A stretch of DNA of 64,000 nt from Pseudonocardia parietis (GTDB lineage: Bacteria > Actinomycetota > Actinomycetes > Mycobacteriales > Pseudonocardiaceae), in contig NZ_JAGINU010000001.1 in assembly GCF_017876315.1 (NCBI RefSeq), positions 5,704,001-5,768,000 on the forward strand, written 5' to 3'. The position numbers and the translations under genes were made by a program. Under the pieces are notes generated by a model. That model saw only the letters and a program-made list of their open reading frames with translations. It was not told the origin of the DNA and did not search any database. Each line of letters starts with the position of its first letter. Position 1 is the stretch's first letter. This document shows, one piece after another, positions 33,885 through 43,040 of this stretch.

Positions 33885-35284
33885 ACGCAGCCGGGACGCT
33901 GATCAGGAGCGCCGAGGTCGAGGGCCGGCGCGCAGACGTGCGGATCGCCGCCGGACGCGTCGCCCAGATCGCACCGGTCCTCGCCCGCCACCCCGGCGAG
34001 GAGGTCATCGAGGCCGGTGGCGGCGCGCTGCTGCCCGGTCTGGTCGACCACCACCTGCACCTGCACGCCCTCGCCGCCGCCGAGCACTCCGTCGCGTGCG
34101 GCCCACCAGGCCCGCGGGATCCCGCGGGCCTGGCCGCCGCCCTCGCCGCCGCCCCCGCCGACGAACACGGCTGGGTCCGCGGCATCGGCTACGCCGAGAC
34201 CGTCGCCGGCAACCTCGACGCCGCCGCCCTCGACCGGTTGCATCCCGACCGACCGGTCCGGATCCAGCACCGCAGCGGGGCGCTCTGGACGGTGAACAGC
34301 GCGGCCGCCGCCCGCCTCGGGCTGGCGCACGCCGATCACCCCGGGGTCGAACGCGCGCTCGACGGCACGCCGACCGGCCGGCTCTGGCGCGCCGACAGCT
34401 GGCTGCGCGTCCGCCTCCCCCGCGCCCGCCCACCCCACCTCGCCGCCGTCGGCACCCGGCTGGCCCGCCTCGGGATCACCGCCGTCACCGACGCCACCCC
34501 CGACCTCGACCCGGCCGCGGTCGACGCCCTCGCCGCGGCGGTGACCAGCGGGGCGCTACCCCAGCTCCTGCACCTACTCGGCGCCCCCCTCGGTGCTGCG
34601 CTCCCCGCACCCCTCGGCACAGGCCCCTACAAGATCGTCCTCGCCGACTCCGGGCTGCCCGACCTCGACACCCTCACCGACCGGATCCGCACCGCCCACG
34701 CCACCGGCCGCGCCGTCGCGGTGCACTGTGTCACTCGCGAGGCGCTCGTCCTGCTCCTCGCCGCCTTCGACGACGCGGGCAGCCGGCCCGGTGACCGCAT
34801 CGAGCACGCTGCCCTCATCCCCGCCGAACTGATCCACGATCTGGCCCGCCGCGGCCTGCGCGTGGTCACCCAGCCCGGATTCCTCGCCCACCGCGGGGAC
34901 GACTACCTCCGCGACGTCCCCGCCACCGACCACCCCGACCTCTACCGCTGCGCCCGCCTGCTGGACTCCGGTGTGCCCCTCGCCCTGTCCAGCGACGCTC
35001 CCTACGGCCCCCTCGACCCCTGGGCCGTCATCGCCGCCGCCGTGCACCGGCGCACCCCGGCCGGCGAGGTCGCGGGCCCCGGCGAGCGCCTGACCCCGAC
35101 CGCGGCACTCGACGCCTATCTCGCCCCACCCGACGACCCCGGCGGCCCGCCGCGGCGGATCCGCCCCGGGGTCACCGCCGACCTGCTTCTGCTCGACCGC
35201 CCGCTCACCACGGCTCTCCGGGACCAGCGGCCCGATGCGGTCCGAGCCGTGTTCATCTCGGGCCGGCTCCTCGTCGGCGGGTGA
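33881..35284 (+). CDS. Amidohydrolase-family protein (YtcJ/imidazolonepropionase-like)
   Basis: The 467-residue TIM-barrel metal hydrolase begins at GTG 33881, coupled to the CoA transferase. Metal-site motifs are LLPGLVDHHLHLHAL near residue 45-60, a central His in VAVHCVTREAL, a second in RIEHAALIPAE, and the late Asp in ALSSDAPYGPLDPW. The set HxH...H...H...D is complete, so catalysis is plausible. It would hydrolyse a cyclic amide, lactam or related bond; in this cluster a ring-opening role is conceivable. The specific substrate is unknown. Confidence 0.83.
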   Translation: MNAAGTLIRSAEVEGRRADVRIAAGRVAQIAPVLARHPGEEVIEAGGGALLPGLVDHHLHLHALAAAEHSVACGPPGPRDPAGLAAALAAAPADEHGWVRGIGYAETVAGNLDAAALDRLHPDRPVRIQHRSGALWTVNSAAAARLGLAHADHPGVERALDGTPTGRLWRADSWLRVRLPRARPPHLAAVGTRLARLGITAVTDATPDLDPAAVDALAAAVTSGALPQLLHLLGAPLGAALPAPLGTGPYKIVLADSGLPDLDTLTDRIRTAHATGRAVAVHCVTREALVLLLAAFDDAGSRPGDRIEHAALIPAELIHDLARRGLRVVTQPGFLAHRGDDYLRDVPATDHPDLYRCARLLDSGVPLALSSDAPYGPLDPWAVIAAAVHRRTPAGEVAGPGERLTPTAALDAYLAPPDDPGGPPRRIRPGVTADLLLLDRPLTTALRDQRPDAVRAVFISGRLLVGG

Positions 35285-35362
35285 ACCGCACGTGGTCGGG
35301 GCTCAGCGCGGCGCTGTCCGCCTCTGCAGTGGGCCTCGCGCGGCTCGGCTGCACCGGGCCGC

Positions 35363-35740
35363 TCAGGCCTTGATCGCCGGCTCCGCCTGCCGTCGTCGGC
35401 CGCTCGGACGCCACGCCGCGAGCGAGATCGAGGCGAGGTCGAGCGAGTCGTCGAGGGCCATCTCGCCGGAGCCGACGCGGCGCAGGAACTCCGCCATCAC
35501 CTCGTCGGCGTCTCCGTCGAGCTCGTACACCGCGAGATGACGGTGCGCCGGCGCTGCGGGTACGGGCGCGTCGTCGAGCTCCGGCGTGGCCATCGGCGCG
35601 ATTCCGTACCGCTGTGCGGCGCCCACGCCGGGAACCCGCAGCACGTCGGCGAGATGGGTGTTCTCGTACCACTCCTCGAAGGCGGCCTCCCGGCCCTCCG
35701 TCGGGTTCGAGAAGACGAGCAGCAGAGAGTTCTCGGCCAT
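35363..35740 (-). CDS. Dimeric alpha/beta-barrel (EthD/DUF4286-like) protein
   Basis: The 125-residue protein starts with LLLVFSNPTEGREAAFEEWY and NTHLADVLRVPGVGAAQRYG, the signature of small ferredoxin-like barrel proteins such as EthD. These often assist oxygenases or act as small isomerases and lyases. It lies 91 bp upstream of nothing on its strand and downstream of the NifU-like and amidohydrolase genes in the same direction. A role next to the Rieske system is inferred from context only. Confidence 0.7.
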   Translation of the reverse strand: MAENSLLLVFSNPTEGREAAFEEWYENTHLADVLRVPGVGAAQRYGIAPMATPELDDAPVPAAPAHRHLAVYELDGDADEVMAEFLRRVGSGEMALDDSLDLASISLAAWRPSGRRRQAEPAIKA

Positions 35741-35830
35741 GACACTCCTTCACATGTTCGGTACCGACTGCCCGGTGGCGGCCGGCTGCCGGAGCCCGTC
35801 GGCGCCGGCTACGTCCACGAAGTCCCCTGC

Positions 35831-36160
35831 TCAGCGATCTGCGATCAGGAGCGGCAGGGCGGTCCGGTAGCTACCTTCCAGGGCCTTCGCGAGGCGCTCC
35901 TCCGCCTCCTCGCTGATGCGGGCTCCCAGGACGTCGACATCCACCCCGAGACGCTCCTTGATGAAGGGGCGGATGGTCGCCGCCGTCGTCATCGGCCGGT
36001 ACCTGCAACCGGCGCACATCCCGAGCATGCGCAACCGGAGACGTCCCGTCTCGCTGAACCCGGAGTGTTCGACTGCTCCGCCGTGGGAGCGCAGCGCCAG
36101 GTTGAGCTCGGCGACCGCGGCGTCGACGTCCATCTCGGCCGGCGCCCCCGCGCCGCTCAC
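35831..36160 (-). CDS. NifU-C-like iron-sulfur scaffold protein
   Basis: The 109-residue protein from GTG 36160 overlaps the amidohydrolase stop (GTGA). Its core, LRLRMLGMCAGCRYRPMTTA then ATIRPFIKERLG, matches the NifU C-terminal (Nfu) domain with its CxxC pair. Nfu proteins carry 4Fe-4S or 2Fe-2S clusters to client enzymes. Being in the same operon direction as a Rieske oxygenase and ferredoxin, it may serve those. An ATG at 36133 is an alternative start. Confidence 0.72.
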   Translation of the reverse strand: MSGAGAPAEMDVDAAVAELNLALRSHGGAVEHSGFSETGRLRLRMLGMCAGCRYRPMTTAATIRPFIKERLGVDVDVLGARISEEAEERLAKALEGSYRTALPLLIADR

Positions 36161-37158
36161 CCGAGATCCGATGCCGGAGCCTGCGGCGCGGGCAGCTCGA
36201 CCTTCATCAGACGCGCGAAGTTGCCGCCCAGGATCTTGGTCTTGTCCTCGCGGGTGATCTGCGGGTAGCCGTAGTCGTTGCGAAGCGCATCGCGGATCTC
36301 GAACTGGTGGATGAACGCCTCGAGGTAGGGACGAGGGTTGCCCTGCGCAGCAGCCTCGGAGCCCCACAGCAGCTTGTCGACGCCGACCTCGAACAGCAGA
36401 CGGCCGACCCACTCCTCGACCTGCCTGGGCATGATGAAGTACGGGTTCAGGTTGCCCGACAACGCGACGTAGACGTTCGGGAACCGGCCGGCGATGCTGA
36501 CCGTCTCCTCGAAGAACGGGACGCCTGCGTGATGGATGACGAAGTTCATCTCGGGGAAGTCGCGCGCCGCCGCCTGCAAGTCGAGCGGCGACAGGTCCTC
36601 GAGGTTCTGCATCCCGAACGGCGATCCCTTGTGGAACTGGACGACGTCGATGCCGTTGTCCAGCATCTTCGCGTACAGCGGGTAGGCGAGTTCCTTGTCG
36701 TCGCAGCGCCAGCTGCCCTCGATGTGGCCGTTGTACAGCTTGAAGGAGCGGGCGCCCATGTCGTTGACCTGCACGTCGATCTGCTTGAGCGCGACGTCCA
36801 GGCCTTGTCCGACCGGGTCGACACCCCCGCAGAACAGCACCTCGCCGGGGAACTTCTGCGCCATCTCGTACTGGGCCTTGACGGGGGCGAACCAGTCCTC
36901 GTACCAGTCGTAGATCGGCACGGTCTGCGCCATCGCCAAGTCGGTGCCCCCTCGCGTGAAGACCATGTCGTACACGTCCTCGGGCGACCAGCGGGTGATG
37001 ACGGGATAGTCCGCGTTGACCGGGAGCACCCGCGCCAGCGTCTGCAGCGCGGCCATGTGGTCCCGGGCGTGCCGGGCGGTCGGCTGCGAGTTCACGTTCT
37101 CGTCGGTCATGTCGTAGACGTGGATGACACAGTCGAAGATCGGGATGCCGTCGATCAT
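36157..37158 (-). CDS. Amidohydrolase-2 family (ACMSD-like) protein
   Basis: This 333-residue TIM-barrel protein belongs to the amidohydrolase-2 group that includes decarboxylases (ACMSD, gamma-resorcylate decarboxylase) and hydrolases. The first motif is IFDCVIHVYD, with Asp-x-x-x-His instead of the common DxHxH. Later His residues are in VVQFHKGSPFG and FVIHHAGVPF, and the final acidic residue is in KLLWGSEAAAQGN, where Glu replaces the usual Asp. The altered metal ligands may indicate a different reaction. It lies 13 bp downstream of the KstD-like gene. Confidence 0.82.
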   Translation of the reverse strand: MIDGIPIFDCVIHVYDMTDENVNSQPTARHARDHMAALQTLARVLPVNADYPVITRWSPEDVYDMVFTRGGTDLAMAQTVPIYDWYEDWFAPVKAQYEMAQKFPGEVLFCGGVDPVGQGLDVALKQIDVQVNDMGARSFKLYNGHIEGSWRCDDKELAYPLYAKMLDNGIDVVQFHKGSPFGMQNLEDLSPLDLQAAARDFPEMNFVIHHAGVPFFEETVSIAGRFPNVYVALSGNLNPYFIMPRQVEEWVGRLLFEVGVDKLLWGSEAAAQGNPRPYLEAFIHQFEIRDALRNDYGYPQITREDKTKILGGNFARLMKVELPAPQAPASDLG

Positions 37159-37171
37159 TCTCGGTTCCTCC

Positions 37172-38806
37172 TCAGGGTTCGATGTGGCGCACGCCGGCGC
37201 CGGCGGCGCGGCCGGCTCGCTCGGGAGCGGCCTGCGCGGCGTGCCGTCCGGCGCGGCGGCCGGAGTAGACGGCGTCGGCCAGGGAGAGGCCGGAGACGTA
37301 GCTCGCGCTGCAGAGGCCCACCGCGGAGCGGCCGGCCGCGTACACGCCCGCAACGACCGAGCCGTCGGAGCGCCGCAGGGCCCCGGTCCGCTCCTCGACG
37401 ACCAGCCCGCCGAGGGTCATGAACGGGAACGGGACCACGGCGGGCGTGCCGGCCGAGCAGTCGATGGCCCGGAGCGGCGCGGCGCCGAGCAGCGGGGTGC
37501 GCAGCTCGTCGTGCTTGCCGTGCGGGTCGGGCTCGCCCTTCTGGATGGCGAGGTCGTAGCCGGTCAGGGTGTCGTGCAGCGCGGCGGCGTCGACGCCGAT
37601 CGCGGCCGCCAGCTCGGCGGGGTTGTCGGCGGTGACGTGCCCGAGCGGGCTGAACCAGTAGAGCAGCTGGGGCAGGTTGAAGAACGCGGCCTGCTCGCGC
37701 ACCTGGGCGCGCGCCGCGCGCCAGGCGTCGTCGCCGACCACGAGGAAGCCGCGGGCTCCGTGGTCCCGGATCAGGGACTCCGAGAGGGTGGCCCCGTAGA
37801 GCTGCTCGTTGCCGACGCGCGTGCCGTCGCCGCCGACGAGCACTCCCCGGGCGAACCCGGACGGCGGGCTGACGAACCGCCAGCCGGAGGCGCCGGACAT
37901 GTGGCCGAGCGCGCCGCCGACGGCGGTCCCGAGCCGGATCGCGCTCCCGTCGTCGCCGACGGTGCCCAGCGGGCCCAGACCGAGGAACTGCGGCGCGTGC
38001 TGGCGCAGGAAGGCCTCGTCGTGGGCGTAGCCACCGCCGCTGAGCACCACCCCGCCGGCCCGCACCCGCCAGGTGCGCGTGCGGGGGCTGCTCAGTGCCG
38101 CCAGCCGGTGCAGCAACCGCCCGACCGGCGGGTACCAGTTGGTCATCTTGTGCGCGGCTCCGGTGAGCGCCGCGTGCCCTCCGCGGACCGATGCCCCCGC
38201 TGCGGGCGCGGTGAACTCCACGCCGACCACCGCGCCGTCCTCGACCAGCAGCCGGCGCGCCGTGGCGAGCGGCCGGATCTCGGCGCCGGCGCGCACCGCC
38301 GACTCGTACAGTGCCGTGAAGAGCGCCCTCCCCGAGAAGTTCCGGGCCCGCACCCGGTGGCCGCGCGGCGCGGGGACGGCGACGTCGGAGCGGACCTGCT
38401 CGTTGCCGGAGAAGTACAGGTAGTGCCGGTTGGTCGGGTAGGAGGTCTTGTACGGGCAGAGGCTGCCGTCGAACTCCGCGCCGTGGCGCTCCAGCCAGTC
38501 GATCATCTCCCGGCTGCCGTACGCGAAGTCGCGCAGGGTCTCCTCCGAGACCACCCCCGCGACCTCCGCCCGCAGGTAGGCGAGCATGTTCTCCGGCGTG
38601 TCCTCGACACCGGCCTCCTTCTGCTGCGCCGTGCCGCCGCCGGCGTAGACGACACCACCGCTGAGGACGGTCGCGCCGCCACCGTAGAAGCGGTCCAGCA
38701 CCAGGACCGACCGGCCGGCTTCGGCGGCCTCGATGGCCGCGCAGGCGCCCGCACCGCCGAAGCCGATGACCACGACGTCGTAGAACTGCTCGTCCGTCAC
38801 GCTCAT
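37172..38806 (-). CDS. KstD/fumarate-reductase-like FAD dehydrogenase
   Basis: The 544-residue flavoprotein opens with the FAD motif VVVIGFGGAGACAAIEAAEAG and VLVLDRFYGGGATVLSGGVVYAGGG. A substrate-cap domain follows and the protein closes with GVYAAGRSAVGLCSASYVSG, the C-terminal FAD-contact stretch of ketosteroid dehydrogenase/fumarate reductase enzymes. The family removes or adds hydrogens at a C-C bond next to a carbonyl. It overlaps the ferredoxin stop by ATGA, implying a shared operon with the Rieske system. Substrate type (steroid-like or other alicyclic ketone) is inference. Confidence 0.85.
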   Translation of the reverse strand: MSVTDEQFYDVVVIGFGGAGACAAIEAAEAGRSVLVLDRFYGGGATVLSGGVVYAGGGTAQQKEAGVEDTPENMLAYLRAEVAGVVSEETLRDFAYGSREMIDWLERHGAEFDGSLCPYKTSYPTNRHYLYFSGNEQVRSDVAVPAPRGHRVRARNFSGRALFTALYESAVRAGAEIRPLATARRLLVEDGAVVGVEFTAPAAGASVRGGHAALTGAAHKMTNWYPPVGRLLHRLAALSSPRTRTWRVRAGGVVLSGGGYAHDEAFLRQHAPQFLGLGPLGTVGDDGSAIRLGTAVGGALGHMSGASGWRFVSPPSGFARGVLVGGDGTRVGNEQLYGATLSESLIRDHGARGFLVVGDDAWRAARAQVREQAAFFNLPQLLYWFSPLGHVTADNPAELAAAIGVDAAALHDTLTGYDLAIQKGEPDPHGKHDELRTPLLGAAPLRAIDCSAGTPAVVPFPFMTLGGLVVEERTGALRRSDGSVVAGVYAAGRSAVGLCSASYVSGLSLADAVYSGRRAGRHAAQAAPERAGRAAGAGVRHIEP

Positions 38807-39150
38807 GTGAGGTCCGCCGTCCCGTGCTTGACCCCGGGCTTGCGGAGCACCACGTCCCCGGTCACGCGCAGCTGACAGGCCAGCCGCACGTCGCGGACGT
38901 CGCGGCGGCCGCGGCCGTGCCGGGAACCCAGTTGGCCGAGCGCAGTCAGCTCGAGGGCGGTCGGCGGTTCGACGTTGCCGCGGCCGTCCACGAGGTCGGC
39001 CGCACAGGCCGTGCACCGGGCCTGGCCGAAGCAGACCGTCGGCCAGCGCAGGCCGGCACGCAGGGCTGCGGCGAAGACGTTCTCGCCGTGGGCCACCGGG
39101 AACGCGACACCGGAAGGCTCCACCGACACGGTCGGGATCGGGGCGGCCAT
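38803..39150 (-). CDS. [2Fe-2S] ferredoxin (adrenodoxin/plant type)
   Basis: This 115-residue electron carrier has cluster cysteines in VCFGQARCTACAADL (C-x5-C-x2-C, the adrenodoxin spacing) and the fourth in RLACQLRVTGDVVL. It should pass electrons to the Rieske oxygenase whose stop lies 1 bp upstream. No dedicated ferredoxin reductase is seen, so the adjacent FAD protein or a housekeeping reductase must feed it. Confidence 0.9.
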   Translation of the reverse strand: MAAPIPTVSVEPSGVAFPVAHGENVFAAALRAGLRWPTVCFGQARCTACAADLVDGRGNVEPPTALELTALGQLGSRHGRGRRDVRDVRLACQLRVTGDVVLRKPGVKHGTADLT

Positions 39151-39151
39151 C

Positions 39152-40513
39152 TCAGAACCGCCCGAGGTAGCGGTCGATCTCCTGGTGGTTGTTGATGATC
39201 ATCGGCTCGTACCGCTCGGAGAGCAGGAGCGTGTCCATGCCGTCGGTGCGCAGGCCCTTCTGCTGGCCGGCGATGTTGGAGAAGTCCTCCTTCAGGATCT
39301 GCGGCCACTCCTCCATCGGGACCGGCCCCTCCCGGGTCGGGCGGCCCGGCTCGTCGTCGGCCGACGGGATCTGCAGGGCCCAGACGTCGAAGATGCACGA
39401 CTCGGGGTCGTCCCCGTTGGGCCGCGACCGGTACATCAGGGCGTTGCCGTACTGGCTCAGCACGGTGATGTTGGGGAAGGCGTGCCCGAACCCCACCGTG
39501 TCGGTGCTGGGGGGCGGCAGCGGGATACCCGCTCCCTCGGCGTAGTTGTAGAGCTCCTGGAAGAACGCGCCGATGAACTGGTCGTCCGGGATCTTGCGCT
39601 CCTGCAGCCCGGTCTGGACGAACATCTCGCGCTCGGTGGGGTAGGCACCCGTCCCGTGGTGCATCGCCCAGTTGTAGCGGGTGAAGTGCTCGGCCTGGGT
39701 CATCCCGGGAGGCAGGGGCAGGGTCGCGTGCACCATGTGCGCGTTGCCCCCGGGCAGGATCTCGTAGCCCTCGGCGTCCTCGTTGTCGAAGTCGTCGTCC
39801 CCGGCGCCCATCGCCAGCGACGGGTGCGCCTGCTGCACGTGGTAGGCCTCCATGAAGGCCTCCTGCGCGATCTTCCAGTTGGCCGGCAGGACGGCGTAGC
39901 GCCACCAGCGCACGCGCATCCGATCGAGCCCGATCGGGGCGAGCGCGTTCTCGAAGTGTCCGACGGTGTCCGCGAACTCCGGCCCGTCCGGGTCGAGGTT
40001 GACGAACACGAGACCCATCGAGACGACGGAGCGGCACTCGCGCAGCCGCAGGAAGTCCGGGTCCAGGCACTCCTTGCGGAAGCCCTTCGCGGCGTAGACG
40101 TGGGTGCTCTCCCCGTCCAGCTTCCACCGCCACCCGTGGTAGGGGCAGACGATCTGGCCGCCGAGGAACTCACCCGTCCCGGCGCCGAGGGCGGTTGCCC
40201 GGTGCCGGCAGGCGTTGAAGTAGGCCTTGACCGATCCGTCGTCCTGCCGGACGACCAGGATCGACTGCCCGGTGATCTCGTACTCGGTGAAGTCACCCGC
40301 GCGCGGGATCTCCTCGGCGCGGCAGGCCACCTGCCAGCAGTGCCGCCAGAGCTTCTCGCGCTCCCACGCGGCGAACTCCGGCGAGTAGTAGCGCTCGGGC
40401 GCCACGCGGAACGGTTCCTCCACACGGTGAGGCGTGTGGGTGCCGGCTACGGCGGTGGCGGTCGCGGTCGCGGTCGCGGTGGGAGATTCGTCCGGTTCAA
40501 GCTGGGTGGTCAC
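39152..40513 (-). CDS. Rieske non-heme iron oxygenase, large (alpha) subunit
   Basis: The 453-residue oxygenase has the Rieske centre as CRHRATALG...CPYHGWRW (C-x-H, C-x2-H) near residues 100-130. The catalytic iron site follows near 205-225 (NWKIAQEAFMEAYHVQQAHP, the N-x..E-x3-H-x4-H pattern). It starts at GTG 40513 behind GGAGGG. The N-terminus contains an Ala-Thr repeat encoded by tandem GGTCGC units. It probably hydroxylates the ring of the cluster's substrate. No beta subunit is present, so it may be an alpha3 enzyme. Confidence 0.92.
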   Translation of the reverse strand: MTTQLEPDESPTATATATATAVAGTHTPHRVEEPFRVAPERYYSPEFAAWEREKLWRHCWQVACRAEEIPRAGDFTEYEITGQSILVVRQDDGSVKAYFNACRHRATALGAGTGEFLGGQIVCPYHGWRWKLDGESTHVYAAKGFRKECLDPDFLRLRECRSVVSMGLVFVNLDPDGPEFADTVGHFENALAPIGLDRMRVRWWRYAVLPANWKIAQEAFMEAYHVQQAHPSLAMGAGDDDFDNEDAEGYEILPGGNAHMVHATLPLPPGMTQAEHFTRYNWAMHHGTGAYPTEREMFVQTGLQERKIPDDQFIGAFFQELYNYAEGAGIPLPPPSTDTVGFGHAFPNITVLSQYGNALMYRSRPNGDDPESCIFDVWALQIPSADDEPGRPTREGPVPMEEWPQILKEDFSNIAGQQKGLRTDGMDTLLLSERYEPMIINNHQEIDRYLGRF

Positions 40514-40596
40514 GTGCCCTCCTGGCGGTTCGACGCTGATACCGGTGAGGCAGCTAATTAATCTGTCGTCCGATCGATTTATAGGGTGGATCACGT

Positions 40597-40612
40597 TTGA
40601 CGCTCCTGTCAA
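40597..40612. promoter_or_regulatory. TTGAC-N6-GTCAA operator, copy 1
   Basis: TTGAC at 40597-40601 and GTCAA at 40608-40612 form a perfect dyad in the 177 bp between the divergent Rieske and TetR starts. Three more copies occur at other divergent promoters of the cluster. Confidence 0.7.
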
Positions 40613-40690
40613 GCCCGCTGTCGTCGGGGTGCGGGCGCTGCGGAGCCGCCTGGGACACTGGGGGCAGACGACCAGCTCGAGGAGGGGTGG

Positions 40691-41368
40691 ATGGCGGCAC
40701 CGCGAGCACGACCCGGCCGTCCGGCGGGATCCGACGGCGAGCAGACGCGCAGAAGGATCATGCTCGCGGCCATGGGCCACGTCGCGGAACACGGTTACTC
40801 CCGCGCCACGCTGAAGGAGATCGCCGCGGAGGCCGGCCTCACGACGGCCACCATCTACCACTACTTCCCCACCAAGCTCGAGCTCGTCGCGACGACGTTC
40901 ACCGAACTGGTCGCGCCCGTGCTACCGCAGCTCACCGCGGCCACGGCGAACGCCGAGACGCTCCCCGAGACGATGACGGTGCTGCTCGACTACGCGATCG
41001 AACCGGTACGGGAACTGCCCCACCTGACCGCTTTCCACGCGGCCGTCGGCGCGGAACGGACCCACGAACCGGTCCTCGGCAAGCTCTTCGACGACACCCT
41101 CGAGTCGATGCGCACGCTCGTGGAGAACCTCGTCGACGCGGCGAAGCAGCACGGCTCGCTGCGCGACGACGTCGACCACCGCGCGGTGGTGGACATGCTC
41201 TTCGCACTGCTGCGCGGGCTCATCGAACTCTCGGCAGCCATCCCGGCCGATCGCCACCGCGCGGCCCTGCTCTGCACCGAGGCGATGATCCGCGGGGAGC
41301 TCTTCGCCCCACGGGAGGGCACACCGGGGACCCGACCGGGGCCGAGCGGCGGTGAGGTGGTCCCCTGA
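40691..41368 (+). CDS. TetR-family transcriptional regulator
   Basis: The 225-residue regulator has an N-terminal TetR HTH (RRRIMLAAMGHVAEHGYSRA, then EIAAEAGLTTATIYHYFPTK) and a C-terminal ligand domain ending with a helix-rich dimer face. It is divergent from the Rieske operon, from which a perfect TTGAC-N6-GTCAA dyad separates it, so it probably represses that operon and itself. An acyl-CoA ligand would suit the context. Confidence 0.92.
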   Translation: MAAPRARPGRPAGSDGEQTRRRIMLAAMGHVAEHGYSRATLKEIAAEAGLTTATIYHYFPTKLELVATTFTELVAPVLPQLTAATANAETLPETMTVLLDYAIEPVRELPHLTAFHAAVGAERTHEPVLGKLFDDTLESMRTLVENLVDAAKQHGSLRDDVDHRAVVDMLFALLRGLIELSAAIPADRHRAALLCTEAMIRGELFAPREGTPGTRPGPSGGEVVP

Positions 41369-41371
41369 ACA

Positions 41372-41425
41372 CGTCGAAGGCTCCGCCGAGTCGCCCTGTC
41401 AGGGCGTTCGGCGGAGCCTTCGACG
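41372..41425. terminator. Bidirectional terminator hairpin
   Basis: An 18-bp perfect inverted repeat (CGTCGAAGGCTCCGCCGA and its complement) encloses a second GCCCTG/CAGGGC hairpin. It lies between the convergent TetR and amidohydrolase genes. Confidence 0.85.
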
Positions 41426-41458
41426 AAACTGCCGGGTGCTCCCGGCCGGGACAGCTGA

Positions 41459-42676
41459 TCAGCCGGCCACCGGGGAGGAGTCGCCGGCGGGGTTCTTGAC
41501 GGGCAGGCCCATGAACCGGCGGGCGTTGTCCCCCATGAAGTCCCGCGTCCGCTTCTCGTCCATCCCCTCGGCGTACTTGAAGTACCCCCGGGGCTCGGTC
41601 AAGCCCTCCGGGTGCGGGTAGTCCGAGCCGAAGAGAACCTTGTCCCAGCCGACCCAGTCCACCACGTCGGCGACGCAGCCCTCCCAGAACGGGCTGACCC
41701 AGACGTTGCGGCGGAACACGTCGACGGGGTGCTCGGCGAAGTTCTGCGGCATCTTCGAGTGGACGCCCTCGAGGTCGTCGAGGAGCGGCTTGATCCACGA
41801 CGAGCCGTTCTCGACGCTCGCGATCCGCAGCTTCGGGAAGCGCGTCAGCGTGCCGTGGCAGATCAGGCTGCCGAGCATGTCGGCGATCTCCCGGTGCCCG
41901 AGCACCAGCCACCGGAACGAGCTCATCTCCATGAAGTTGTTGGTCTCCGGCGGCTCCCACCGGTTGACGTACTCGTCGAGCGGAGGCTGGCTCGCGTGCA
42001 GGACGATCGGCATGTTCGCGTCCTGGACGTCCTGCCAGAACGGGTCGAACTCCGGGAGCGCCGGCGAGCGCCAGCCGCGGTACCCCTTGACCGGCGCCGG
42101 CTTGATGAGCACGGCCCGGGCACCGTTCTCGACGAGGTACTCGAGCTCCCGGCGGGCGTCGTCGACCAGCGCACACGAGATCACCGGGGTCATGAAGAGC
42201 CGGTCCTGGTGCACGTAGCCCCAGGTCTCGAGCATCCAGCGGTTGAGCGCGTGGATCATCGCCACGACCAGCTCGGGGTCCTCCGCCGCGGAGTGCTCGA
42301 CCAGGTTGGCCAGCGTCGGGAAGACCAGCGCCTCGTCCACGCCCTGCTCGTCGAGGGCCTTGATCCGGGGGCCCGGCTCGCGGAAGTCCGGCTGCGCGTC
42401 GATCGGCCGACCGGTGAGCTCGCGGAGGGTCTTCCCCTCCTTGTTCTGGCCCGAATAGAACTTCTCGTGCGCCCCCGGGGCGGCCACCCGGTCGAACGTG
42501 GGGTTGGGGATGAACTCGGTGATCCGGTTCAGGATCGAGATGCGGGTGTGCCGTCCCACCTGCACGTACTGCACCGCCCGGCGGAAGCGCTCCGGCAGGT
42601 GCCGGGTGAGGGCCTCCGGGGTCTCGTACATGTGGGTGTCCGCGTCGAAGATCGGCGCGTCGGTGTACTGCGTCAC
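41459..42676 (-). CDS. Amidohydrolase-2 family protein (ACMSD-like hydrolase/decarboxylase)
   Basis: This 405-residue TIM-barrel protein has the first metal motif as FDADTHMYE (D-A-D-x-H), later His in MPIVLHASQPPL and VLGHREIADML, and the terminal KVLFGSDYPHPEG motif with the metal-binding Asp, typical of this superfamily. Related enzymes decarboxylate or hydrolyse ring-derived acids. The GTG 42676 start follows GGAGGG. It is divergent from a TetR gene, with a TTGAC-type dyad between them, which ties it to the cluster regulon. Confidence 0.87.
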   Translation of the reverse strand: MTQYTDAPIFDADTHMYETPEALTRHLPERFRRAVQYVQVGRHTRISILNRITEFIPNPTFDRVAAPGAHEKFYSGQNKEGKTLRELTGRPIDAQPDFREPGPRIKALDEQGVDEALVFPTLANLVEHSAAEDPELVVAMIHALNRWMLETWGYVHQDRLFMTPVISCALVDDARRELEYLVENGARAVLIKPAPVKGYRGWRSPALPEFDPFWQDVQDANMPIVLHASQPPLDEYVNRWEPPETNNFMEMSSFRWLVLGHREIADMLGSLICHGTLTRFPKLRIASVENGSSWIKPLLDDLEGVHSKMPQNFAEHPVDVFRRNVWVSPFWEGCVADVVDWVGWDKVLFGSDYPHPEGLTEPRGYFKYAEGMDEKRTRDFMGDNARRFMGLPVKNPAGDSSPVAG

Positions 42677-42733
42677 TGTGTCTTCCCTCCACTGCCGCGA
42701 CGTTGGCGCAACGTCCATCACCGTAAGACTCGG

Positions 42734-42749
42734 ATGACGAAAGTGTCAA
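42734..42749. promoter_or_regulatory. TTGAC-N6-GTCAA operator, copy 2 (ATGAC variant)
   Basis: ATGAC (42734-42738) and GTCAA (42745-42749) with a 6-bp spacer lie 58 bp upstream of the amidohydrolase GTG, in the 364-bp gap to the divergent TetR. The rest of that gap shows no gene. Confidence 0.65.
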
Positions 42750-43040
42750 ATATCTTCACGGCCCACGGCGCTGCGGCTACATCGACCTTCCCCGCCGGGC
42801 GCAGGAGCAACGCCACAGGGTTTGGCGCGACCGTCACCCTGGCGCGCGTTCGCACTGATCGGAGACCTTACGACGCCCGCCGCCGACGGAGGCCTCGACT
42901 CCGCTCCTCCACCACCGCACGAAAGACATCCGGCCTGGTCCGCCCGGCTGACGCTGCCGTCAACTATGCTGGGTGCGGCCCTCCGGTCGGCGACGCCGTC
43001 CGAGCGCCCGTACGCTCTGTCCGCACACGACCTGGAGTAC

